Origin: Abyssisolibacter fermentans
Lineage (GTDB): Bacteria > Bacillota > Clostridia > Tissierellales > MCWD3
Direction of reading: 5' to 3'
Length of the DNA: 64,000 bases
NCBI RefSeq assembly: GCF_001559865.1
Contig: NZ_LOHE01000112.1
Location: forward strand, 62,001-126,000
In this document: piece by piece, positions 44,507 to 53,200 of the stretch
How the letters are laid out: every line of letters begins with the position of its first letter
Numbering within the stretch: position 1 is the first letter of the stretch
Notes under the pieces: model-generated
Seen by the model: only the letters and a program-made list of their open reading frames with translations
Database searches by the model: none
What the model was told of the DNA's origin: nothing
Translations under genes and position numbers: made by a program

Positions 44507-45994
44507 ATGGAATACAGTTTATATGAGAAACAAAAAAATACCAACACGAAAATAAATGAAAAACTCCTTGGGGGTTTTAAATATTGGTTATTGGAAGCAG
44601 GTTTAACCTCTAAAACAGTACAAAATCATGTTGGAAATGTAGAGTTTTATATTAACGAATTTTTGACATATTATGAAGTGATAACTGCTGATGCAGGGTG
44701 GTCAGAGATAGATATGTTTTTCAGTGATTGGCTTATAAGAAAAACATTTGCTACAGAATATACAATAAAGAAAAATATAACTTCACTAAAAAAATTTTAT
44801 AAGTTCTTATATGAAGAAAATATCATAGAAAAAAAGGATTATGATTTATTTTTAGAGACTATTAAAAAGAATAAAGAATCATGGATTAAAGTAGCTAATC
44901 AGTATAATGATAATGTTGAATATTTAGCATATGAAGATGATTACAACAATAATAACATAGAAACAGAATACGATATAGTAAAAGTAAAGTCATTATTTGA
45001 AGCAGTAAAAAAGTTTTCTCAACTAAAGCCTTGGAAAGATTTTGGAAACACAGATGTATTTGGGATTAAATTTCATGATGAAGAAGATATTTTTTTCTGT
45101 AGTATACTTGGATATGCTGGAGAGGCATTTGGATTATCTATTTATAAAGGTTTAGAAGGAATAGAAAGCTATTTTAAATTACTAGATAGCAAATATGATT
45201 TAGAAGAAGAAATGATTCACGTAATGGATACATGTACACTTTACTTTGACGATAGAAAGGATATTGAAAAAGAAGACTATGAATTAATTCAAATGTCGGG
45301 AATTACTTTTAATGGGAAAAAACAATGGCCGTCTTTTAGAGTTTTCAAACCTGGTTTTACTCCAAGATTAATAAATCCAAAGGAATTAAATTTATTAGAA
45401 CGAATTTTTAGTGTAATAAATGATTATATAATAGATCTAAAAGAAAACTATGATAAGGCTTCATTATTACAATATGGAAAGTGCAATGTTAGAGAATATT
45501 CTCTAGATAATACCTATACAGATGTTGTATATAGCTATTCAGAGTTACATGAAAAAAATGAAAGAGTAATAGAAATCCCAATTAACTATAATGAATTGCA
45601 AGTAAGACGAATAAAGAAAACATGTAAAATAATAGATGATATTTGGGAAATAGATTCTTTTTATCATATAATGCCAGTAGAGGAGAATGAAGAGATTTAC
45701 TTTCCATCAATATTTTTAACCGCAAGTGTAAATATGGAGATCATAGTTGGCTATTCACTGACACATCCATATAATATAGCTGAGAACGCTCAGAATTATT
45801 TATTATCGTTATTTAGTGACAATAAAATAATACCAAAAAGAATCATTCTTTCAGATGAAAAAATCTATATGTATTTAGATGACATTTTTGAAAAACTTGA
45901 TATTCCTGTTGATGTAGTAGACAAATTAAATGTGATACCAAATATTAAAAAGGAATTATTTAATGATATTTTAAATGATGAGATAGAAAATTAA
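44507..45994 (+). CDS. Integrase-SAM-like N-terminal domain fused to DUF7309/DUF6930-like regions
   Basis: A 495-aa protein. Residues about 18-125 look like the core-binding (SAM-like) domain of tyrosine recombinases (LTSKTVQNHVGNVEFYINEF, TIKKNITSLKKFYKFLYEE), but no catalytic Arg-His-Arg-Tyr domain follows. Residues about 163-240 resemble DUF7309 (KPWKDFGNTDVFGIKF, LGYAGEAFGLSIYKG), and about 345-450 resemble DUF6930 (LQVRRIKKTCKIIDDIW, YSLTHPYNIAENAQNYLLSL). These DUF names are from memory and should be tested. I infer a DNA-contacting, non-recombinase protein. The ribosome-binding site is AAAGAGG. It appears monocistronic. Confidence 0.7.
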   Translation: MEYSLYEKQKNTNTKINEKLLGGFKYWLLEAGLTSKTVQNHVGNVEFYINEFLTYYEVITADAGWSEIDMFFSDWLIRKTFATEYTIKKNITSLKKFYKFLYEENIIEKKDYDLFLETIKKNKESWIKVANQYNDNVEYLAYEDDYNNNNIETEYDIVKVKSLFEAVKKFSQLKPWKDFGNTDVFGIKFHDEEDIFFCSILGYAGEAFGLSIYKGLEGIESYFKLLDSKYDLEEEMIHVMDTCTLYFDDRKDIEKEDYELIQMSGITFNGKKQWPSFRVFKPGFTPRLINPKELNLLERIFSVINDYIIDLKENYDKASLLQYGKCNVREYSLDNTYTDVVYSYSELHEKNERVIEIPINYNELQVRRIKKTCKIIDDIWEIDSFYHIMPVEENEEIYFPSIFLTASVNMEIIVGYSLTHPYNIAENAQNYLLSLFSDNKIIPKRIILSDEKIYMYLDDIFEKLDIPVDVVDKLNVIPNIKKELFNDILNDEIEN

Positions 45995-46062
45995 AAGTAA
46001 TAATTTTTGGATAACTAATAAGTAAATAACGTGCTAATTTTATGTTAAGAGGGTGGTAGTTT

Positions 46063-46668
46063 ATGATTGTTTTAAATGGGGGATCATATTATCCACAATC
46101 AAAGGATATAGATAAAGAATGGATATCAAGGATAAAAAAAGACGATTTAATCATATTTATACCTTCAGCAACAACACGCTCACAAGTGGAGTATTATGAA
46201 TTTTTTAGGAAACAGATGCTTATATATGGATTGATTAATGTAGAGTATGTTGATTTATATAAGGATTGGAAAAGAGTTTCTGATGCTAAAGTCATATATA
46301 TAGCTGGTGGTAATACGTATAAGCTTATGGATATAATGAATAAATCAGGATTTTCACAATATTTAATTAAAGAACACAAAGAAAAAATAATAATTGGCAA
46401 TAGTGCGGGTGCAGTTGTACTTGGCAAAAGCATTGAAACATCTAATGATAGTGACATAATAGGACTTGATAATAAAAAAGGTCTAAATATAGTTGATTTC
46501 TCAGTATGTCCACATTATAATGAGGATAAAAAAGATAGGCTTAATAATTTGTCCAAGATGCTAAAACATAGAGTAATAGGACTAACAGAAAAATCTGGGT
46601 TAATAATTGATAATGATAATAAAAAAGAGATTAACTGTATAGAAGAATTCAATGGAATACGCATTTAG
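46063..46668 (+). CDS. Peptidase S51-like (type 1 glutamine amidotransferase-like) protein
   Basis: A 201-aa protein of the peptidase E/cyanophycinase-like family. The conserved VIYIAGGNTYKLMDIM segment and the nucleophile elbow IGNSAGAVVLG (Ser near residue 117) are intact, followed by FSVCPHYNEDKK with the expected His. These proteins usually act as dipeptidases specific for Asp-X or related bonds. The exact substrate is unknown here. The start follows GAGGGTGG. The gene ends within a terminator whose loop holds the stop codon. Confidence 0.87.
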   Translation: MIVLNGGSYYPQSKDIDKEWISRIKKDDLIIFIPSATTRSQVEYYEFFRKQMLIYGLINVEYVDLYKDWKRVSDAKVIYIAGGNTYKLMDIMNKSGFSQYLIKEHKEKIIIGNSAGAVVLGKSIETSNDSDIIGLDNKKGLNIVDFSVCPHYNEDKKDRLNNLSKMLKHRVIGLTEKSGLIIDNDNKKEINCIEEFNGIRI

Positions 46669-46686
46669 AACTCCGTATTCCATTTT
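46651..46686 (+). terminator. Terminator overlapping the S51-like gene end
   Basis: AATGGAATACG (46651-46661) pairs perfectly with CGTATTCCATT (46674-46684). The stop TAG (46666-46668) lies in the 12-base loop. TT and AATAAT follow, so the T-tract is short. Confidence 0.75.
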
Positions 46687-46813
46687 AATAATATTATGCT
46701 TTTTTTAAGTTTATTAATAATTTTAGATATATTTCATAAAGACAAATGTAAGCAAGGTAGGATAGGAAATAACAGTTATATTTTAGTACAATTAGTACAT
46801 GGAGGTGAGAAAA

Positions 46814-47677
46814 ATGGATTTTATTCAAAACTTGCAGAGAGCAATCGACTATATGGAAGAGCATATATTAGAACCTATTACATATGAAGATGTTGCAAAA
46901 CATGTATACATGTCAAGTTATCATTTTCATAGGACATTTAGTTTAGTTACGGGTATTACAGCAAATAAATATATCAGGAATAGAAGATTATCTATGGCTG
47001 GGCAGGAACTCACTATATCTGATGTAAAGGTAATTGATATTGCTTTAAAATATGGTTATGATTCGCCAGAAAGTTTTACAAAGGCATTTTACAGATTTCA
47101 TGGTATTGCGCCGAATGTGGCGAGGCGTGCAGGTATGAAATTAAAGTCTTTTAATCGTCTTCTTATTAAAATAAAAGTGGAAGGTGGTACTGTTATGGAC
47201 TATAGGATTGAAAAACGAGAAGCATTTAAATTATTGGCTAAGGTTGCAAAGTTTAGAAATGAATCGATTTCAGAAGAGGGAAATACTGAAATTCCAGACT
47301 TTTGGAAAGAATGTGGCGAAAATGGCACATTTGATGTTCTCAAACAAAACACTACTAAGCATGATACTTATGGAGCTTGTGCACCAATATCAAAAGAAAG
47401 TACACATTTTGACTATGGCATAGGTATGGAATTTAGTGGTGGTAATGTACCGGAGGGATATACCATATGGGAGGTAAAACCTACAGTATGGGCCGTATTT
47501 AAATGTATTGGGGAAACCGGAGATTGTATAGGTGAAACATGGGAAAAAATCTTTTCAGAGTTTCTTCCTGGTTCAGAGTATAGTATTATTGATGATACTG
47601 ATTTTGAATTGTACTCACAAGATAATGATGCAGATTGTTTTTGTGAAATATGGGTTCCTGTTGAGAAAAAGAAATAA
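46814..47677 (+). CDS. AraC family transcriptional regulator with GyrI-like effector domain
   Basis: A 287-aa regulator. The N-terminal AraC-type double HTH covers about residues 8-105: YMEEHILEPITYEDVAKHVY, SSYHFHRTFSLVTGI, then LKYGYDSPESFTKAFYRFHG. The C-terminal GyrI-like/effector-binding domain begins with MDYRIEKREAFKLLAKVAKF and contains GYTIWEVKPTVWAVFKCIG. Such Rob/MarA-like sensors bind small amphipathic molecules and often control export or stress genes. ATG 46814 follows GGAGGTGA. The ATG at 46799 overlaps that site. It converges on the minus-strand membrane-protein gene across a shared terminator. Confidence 0.92.
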   Translation: MDFIQNLQRAIDYMEEHILEPITYEDVAKHVYMSSYHFHRTFSLVTGITANKYIRNRRLSMAGQELTISDVKVIDIALKYGYDSPESFTKAFYRFHGIAPNVARRAGMKLKSFNRLLIKIKVEGGTVMDYRIEKREAFKLLAKVAKFRNESISEEGNTEIPDFWKECGENGTFDVLKQNTTKHDTYGACAPISKESTHFDYGIGMEFSGGNVPEGYTIWEVKPTVWAVFKCIGETGDCIGETWEKIFSEFLPGSEYSIIDDTDFELYSQDNDADCFCEIWVPVEKKK

Positions 47678-47703
47678 GTATAAATTAATTATATAAGATT
47701 ATA

Positions 47704-47741
47704 AATACCCCCCATATAGCTTTAGCTAAATGGGGGGTATT
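47704..47741. terminator. Bidirectional terminator between convergent genes
   Basis: AATACCCCCCAT pairs with ATGGGGGGTATT (12 bp), with an inner TAGC/GCTA stem. It lies 26 bases after the AraC-type gene and 4 bases after the minus-strand gene end. The run of six G-C pairs is striking in such AT-rich DNA. Confidence 0.85.
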
Positions 47742-47744
47742 AAC

Positions 47745-48251
47745 TTAATTCAACCATTTATATGGTATTAAAAAAGTCCAAGGAATTGTTATTATTGCAA
47801 TTGTAAGCGCTAATTTAAATCTAAGTTTTACTTCTTTTATATACTTAAATGTACGGTAGTAATTAAATAAGTATATAAATAAACATGATACAAGCATTGC
47901 AAATACAACTGTCAAAAATCCTGCAACATTACTAAATGGATTATAACTAATTGCATTAGTAACCTCATAAGGTATATCAAAGGTATTATCTACGACAGTT
48001 AGCGTAAGAAACAATATAATAGCTCCAATAAAATCTGCAATAAAACCAAATATCCAGACTTTAAGTATGTTTTTTTTATAAAATGATTTTAGATCAAATT
48101 GATAGTTTCGTAATTTAAAAGCATAAAAACAACCAATTACCACTAGAGAATCAATTACAAAGTTCCCTGCAAGAGTAAATAGAATTACAGGTGGTAGAAA
48201 TAGAATAATCCAGATTGGAAAAATAACATTATAAAGCTTAATTTCTTTCAT
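47745..48251 (-). CDS. Small multi-pass membrane protein of unknown family
   Basis: A 168-aa hydrophobic protein with about five predicted membrane segments (for example IFPIWIILFLPPVILFTLAG, DSLVVIGCFYAF, KVWIFGFIADFIGAIILFLT, FLTVVFAMLVSCLFIYLF and LTIAIITIPWTFLIPY). I do not recognise a family. The start is set at the internal ATG complementary to 48249-48251, because AAAGGAG lies ten bases upstream on the minus strand. The longer reading from 48287 has no such site. It could be a target of the adjacent AraC regulator, but nothing in the sequence proves that. Confidence 0.75.
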   Translation of the reverse strand: MKEIKLYNVIFPIWIILFLPPVILFTLAGNFVIDSLVVIGCFYAFKLRNYQFDLKSFYKKNILKVWIFGFIADFIGAIILFLTLTVVDNTFDIPYEVTNAISYNPFSNVAGFLTVVFAMLVSCLFIYLFNYYRTFKYIKEVKLRFKLALTIAIITIPWTFLIPYKWLN

Positions 48252-48503
48252 ATTTATTATACTCCTTTTATGATGTATTATAGACATTTTTTATGCTATA
48301 TGATGAGGGATTGCAGCAAAAATAACTAAATAACATGAAAATTAAAGACAGTAATTTGGCTAATGAAAAAAAGTAAGTCATATTACTGTTTTTCTAATAA
48401 GAACTCTTAAACTATTTTGGTAGAGTTGTACCAAAATCTTGTGCGAAAATTCAATGATAAGTCAATATCTTTTTAGTACATTTTATTATAAAGAGTTTAC
48501 CTT

Positions 48504-49979
48504 TTATTTAAGATCATTAATTTTTTTGCGTATGATATCAGCTACTTCTTTTTGACAAATGATTGAATTATTCTTTTTAAAATATGATCTTAGAAAATCT
48601 TTAAAACTTCTTATTATTTCACTTTCTCGAATAATTGTATTATCAGATGTTTCGTAGTTTGCATAAGAAGGTATGATATATAACAATTCTTCGCCTAATA
48701 TATAAAAAGACGACTTAATTGATGTAAATTCATTATTATCTTTCATCAAGTAGAGAAAGTAGTTGTTTTTCTTTTCGATATAGTATAATAGATTTTCAAG
48801 TATAGAACTTATTTCTTCGATATTAAGAACAATTTCACCAAGCAAAAGATATTTTCTCTTTTTTACAAAGCTATCAAGTGCCTTTAATGGTATGATTTCA
48901 ACAACTGTATTATTCTTCAGCCTACTTTCGAATATTTTTTTTCTGTCTATTAAAAGATCTGCGAATTGTTTTGGAGCATTAATTTCACTGCATTTATTCT
49001 TTATAATTTCTGTAGGAAATGAAAGAAAACAGTTTTCAGGTTGTAGAATATAACTGTCTGCACTGATGTTTTGCTCAAATTCCAGTAGATACGACGAAAA
49101 TGTTATTTCATCTTTTGTATTGATAAATAAAGGTAAACAGTCGGTTTTTACTTTGTCATACTCATCTATTAACACATCTATAACCTCTGATAAACCATTA
49201 GAATAGAATATGCCTTTTTGACAATCAGATGAAATAGTGATAGCCATTTCATTATTCATACATACTAATGCTGGCAAAAACTCATGATGTCCGTCAGAAT
49301 AACCAGGTGCCATTGTATAGTAAGTTTTGTAAATATTTTGATAGCTAGCAAGAGGCAGCAATGTCTCTAATATTTTAAGGTTATAGCATTTATTAGAATC
49401 TAAAAAAGTGCTTCTAAAACGTATAATATGTTCGATGGTGATATCTTTGCTACTTTGTTTTAAATCTTTTAATAACGATGATAAAAGGTTCATTATCTCA
49501 GTCATTTCTGGTTGCAGAATGATTTTTATTGTTGTTTTTGTTTTTGTATTTTTAACCATTTCTAGCAATTTACAAATTGCAAGTATAACCTCATTTTTTG
49601 AGCTAAGAGGTAGGATTGTTGATTTTTGCAATTCTGAAAAAAACATATTGTTGTCTGGTCTTAGAGTAATATCATAAGAATAATCCTTATTATGGACATA
49701 GTAACTTAATATATTATGGATAATCTTTCTGCTTTCGATGATATGAGTACCATATAAAGAACACTCATAGCTCTCTAACATTTTGTTATATTCTGAAACT
49801 CTTAGATTGAGTTTTGAAGATATAATTTCGAGCAATTCAAGTGTAGGGACTTGTTCATTTCGCAAAAAACGATATAGCTGTGAACGGTTTATACCGATCA
49901 TAGTTGAAAATAGTTTTTTATCTATTTGTTTAATAATGAGTAATGTTTCTAAATAATCGCCAAACTTGTACATCTGCAT
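48504..49979 (-). CDS. Large HTH-domain regulator of unknown family, divergent from the giant SLH gene
   Basis: A 491-aa protein. Residues about 8-65 form an XRE-like helix-turn-helix (KKLFSTMIGINRSQLYRFLR, VPTLELLEIISSKLNLRV). The remaining 420 residues have no domain I recognise and no membrane segment, and are predicted soluble with mixed alpha/beta content. AGGAG lies five bases from the start. The gene points away from the 3159-aa surface-protein gene across a 316-base region, the usual layout of a local regulator. Control of that gene is inference. The C-terminal part may be an effector-sensing module. Confidence 0.72.
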   Translation of the reverse strand: MQMYKFGDYLETLLIIKQIDKKLFSTMIGINRSQLYRFLRNEQVPTLELLEIISSKLNLRVSEYNKMLESYECSLYGTHIIESRKIIHNILSYYVHNKDYSYDITLRPDNNMFFSELQKSTILPLSSKNEVILAICKLLEMVKNTKTKTTIKIILQPEMTEIMNLLSSLLKDLKQSSKDITIEHIIRFRSTFLDSNKCYNLKILETLLPLASYQNIYKTYYTMAPGYSDGHHEFLPALVCMNNEMAITISSDCQKGIFYSNGLSEVIDVLIDEYDKVKTDCLPLFINTKDEITFSSYLLEFEQNISADSYILQPENCFLSFPTEIIKNKCSEINAPKQFADLLIDRKKIFESRLKNNTVVEIIPLKALDSFVKKRKYLLLGEIVLNIEEISSILENLLYYIEKKNNYFLYLMKDNNEFTSIKSSFYILGEELLYIIPSYANYETSDNTIIRESEIIRSFKDFLRSYFKKNNSIICQKEVADIIRKKINDLK

Positions 49980-50295
49980 AAAAACTCCTGTGAATATTTA
50001 TTTTTATTAATTATATTACAATAGCAAATCAAAGTCAATTTTAGTTTTTTAAAGTAAAACAGTTTTAACATTAAAAGTTAAATACAGATAACAAGAAGTG
50101 TTCGATTAAATTTCGAAATACATATATATAAATATGGATGATATATCCGAAATATGTTGTTTGAATAGATAACTTATAATATAATGAAGAAAAGAATATA
50201 AAGGGAGCATGTGAAAAACTTTTAACAAAAATAGAGTAGTTGAGATTTTAATAACACATATCAATAAGTATGTATAACTATGAGGAGGTATAATA
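49980..50295. other. Divergent intergenic region between the HTH regulator and the SLH gene
   Basis: About 316 bases contain the promoter at 50157-50185. They also contain imperfect direct repeats (TTCGAAATAC and CCGAAATATG) and a GGAT/ATCC palindrome around 50135-50150, which could be operator sites. A tiny reading frame (GTG-AAA-AAC-TTT-TAA at 50211-50225) lies behind AAGGGAG. Confidence 0.45.
50157..50185 (+). promoter_or_regulatory. Promoter candidate for the giant SLH gene
   Basis: TTGTTT (50157-50162), a 17-base spacer and TATAAT (50180-50185) would give a leader of about 105 bases with a GAGGAGG ribosome-binding site at its end. Confidence 0.55.
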
Positions 50296-53200
50296 ATGTT
50301 ATCTAAACACTTGTGTAAAAGAATTGTTAGTGTAATATTAATTATATGTATGGTAGGACTTGGGTTACCTATTCATGCATTTGCTAATATCAATCAAACA
50401 AAGTTTAATTCAGTAGATGAGAACCAAAATATACTCAGTCAACTACAGGAGATTAACGGAGATATTTCTAACACTAGTGATATAACTGAGTATCTAACTG
50501 ATTTGGGTATTATTGATGAGGATGGGATTGTAGAGACATCGATGATTAATATTGACGGAAAAGATTTTACTTTACAGGAAGTAAAGGCAATGCTAACAAC
50601 GGATGATATAGATTTAGAAAAAATTGTATCTGTGGATGGGAGTGAGCTTACTCTAAATAACCTTAAAACCATGATAGAGATAGAAGATGAGATAAGCAGA
50701 ATTAAAAATGAGTATTTTAATAATGACACCGAATTAACCAAGGAGCATGAAGTTACTTTTAATTCATTAGTAAATCAGATTAGCACATCAGGAATAGATG
50801 TACAATCAGATACACAAGCTGTAGATTGGATTTCTCCATCAGGCATAGACCATCAGGCACGTGTGTCATATGAAATTTCAGGTCCTTACTATGCAAATTA
50901 TAGTTCTGAAAATACTGCTACAGTTACATTTGAGTTAAATAGGGTAAATGAACAAGAGGTTTCTTTCTCATACAATATTTACTCAGGTAGTGCAAGTAGT
51001 GAAGGGTATGAACACCACTTTACAGTTGATGATAGACAAGGCAGTATTGTTTTTGCACCAGGGGAAACGGAAAAAACAATTGATATTGTTATAAACCAAT
51101 TGACAAATGATCCAGAAAAATATGGACTCTCATCAGAACTATCAGAACCGATAGAACCGTATATGCCGAATGAATTTTGGACTGAAGATAGAATACTATA
51201 TATAAATTGTAATAATATAGAAAATGCTTTATTTGAAAATGAAAATGAAAGCATGACTATTCCTGTAGCAATTAAAAATCAATTTGATTTGGAGAACTGT
51301 TATAAAATTGCTAAAGAAATTTATTTACTAGATATATCTAAGATAGAAAACGGGACAAGCTTTGTTGATACACCAGGAAAATATAGGGATATAGAGAATG
51401 AGCTAATAATTACTAGTGAAAAACCTATTACTTTTGAAGCTAGAGCCATGATAGATACAGGCGTATTTTCACATATAAATCTCCCTATTGGATATTTTTT
51501 GAATGAAAATGGAGGAAATGGAAATATCAAAATAAATATTTCTTCTGAATATCATAATGGGGAAACATATGAACGTCAATATGAAATACCAATTGAAAGT
51601 AGTGAAAATAGAAATGATTTTAACCTAAAGGATACCGAGATATATAACCTTGGATTTAATAGTCAGGATGGACTTTTAAATGGTATTATTGAGAATTTTG
51701 ATGTAGTTTTTGATTATTCAGGACTCGAAGGAGATGTAGATACCTACTTTTGGGATGATAATGATGTTTTCATAAAAAATCAAATGGATTTTATAGATAA
51801 AGAAAAACCTTATGTTAAATATGTAAAAGCATCATGGGACACTTATGATTTAAGAGAAAATATACCTATAACAATTACATACTCTGAGCCTGTTTATATA
51901 GATGACATAAGTATAAATGTAAATGGGACAGAATTATTACCAATGGAAAGTAATGGAACCATATCAAATAATGTAAGCTTTTTATATGAGGTAGAAACAT
52001 ATGGATTAGAATCATTAAATGTGACAAATATACAAGGTGCTAGAGATTTGTCTGGTAAAATGCAAGATGAAGAAAGTGTAGATACTATTACAGTTATAAT
52101 TAATGAGCCTAATGTAGAAAAAGCCTTTGATACTGCCCAGGTTAATGTAAATATTGAGGGAGGGGATAATGCTAAAGGTGATATTACGGTATCCTTAAGT
52201 GAGGATGATGCCCTTAATGATTTGGTGGTAGATATGCTAAAAAAAGCTGGTACAGTAGATACAGATAGATGGTTACCAAATATTATGGTTAAAGTGATAG
52301 GAAAAGACGGTACAGTCCAAAATGTTAACCTGTATGCTGATAATGATGATATGACAATTACAAAGCTAAAGGGTGAGTTTGATGCACCTATTAATTTGTC
52401 AAATGAAAATAAACACTATATAGCAGAGTTCTATTTTGATGAAGATATTACTGATTCAGAAGGTTATAAGCTTTTATATGCTCTGACAGCGGAGTATGTT
52501 ATAGAGCCAATCGTTTTTATCGATGACAATGAGGATCTAGAAATAGTTTATAAAAATTGGCCCTTAAATAATATTGTTTATGTATATGAAAACACACCAG
52601 AGATTTCATTAAATTATAATGTAAAAAACAATGCTACATGGCAAAGTGAAGATGATTTTCAATGGTTTAGTAGTGATGTTACTGTTGCCAGCATTGATAA
52701 AGCAGGGAATATTATTTTCACAGGAAATGAGGGACAGGTTACTTTTACATTGAAAGCATTAAACGGAGGAGCTGATGGAAAAGAGTTTAGCATAAACAGT
52801 AAAACTCTTGTAGTAAAAACAAAACAAGAATCCTTTCTTTATGTTCCTGAGGTTGTTAAAAACATTGAAACAACATTAGGAAATAATGCTAAGGTTTATT
52901 ATGCTACAAATTTAACCTTAAATAATAGGTTGTTTGCAGGTGAAGAAACTGTAACCAACTATTGTTATCGTCTGTATGAAGCAGAATATGAAAGTTTAGA
53001 ACTCCAAAAAGGAAAATTGGTACAGGAAGAAATACTTACTGCAAGTGATGATAATGATATTTTTTCTTATACCATAGATAAGAATGTCCTTAATAATATT
53101 TCCCTTAAGGGAAGGTATAGTTATATATTAGAAATATCAGCACAGGATTTAAAGACTGGCGAAACATTATCTACATCCGCTTATATTGCTGTAAGAGGGT

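Noticed and set aside
44287-44547. 86-aa minus-strand frame before the 495-aa gene
   Set aside because: AT-rich intergenic translation crossing a real start codon; no supporting signal.
44507-45994. 495-aa gene as an active site-specific integrase marking a mobile element
   Set aside because: No catalytic Arg-His-Arg-Tyr domain follows the SAM-like region, and no attachment-site repeats or phage genes are nearby.
46696-46887. 63-aa plus-strand frame before the AraC-type gene
   Set aside because: Overlaps the true ribosome-binding site and start of the AraC gene out of frame; no own ribosome-binding site.
47184-47423. 79-aa plus-strand frame inside the AraC-type gene
   Set aside because: Out-of-frame shadow of the effector-binding domain.
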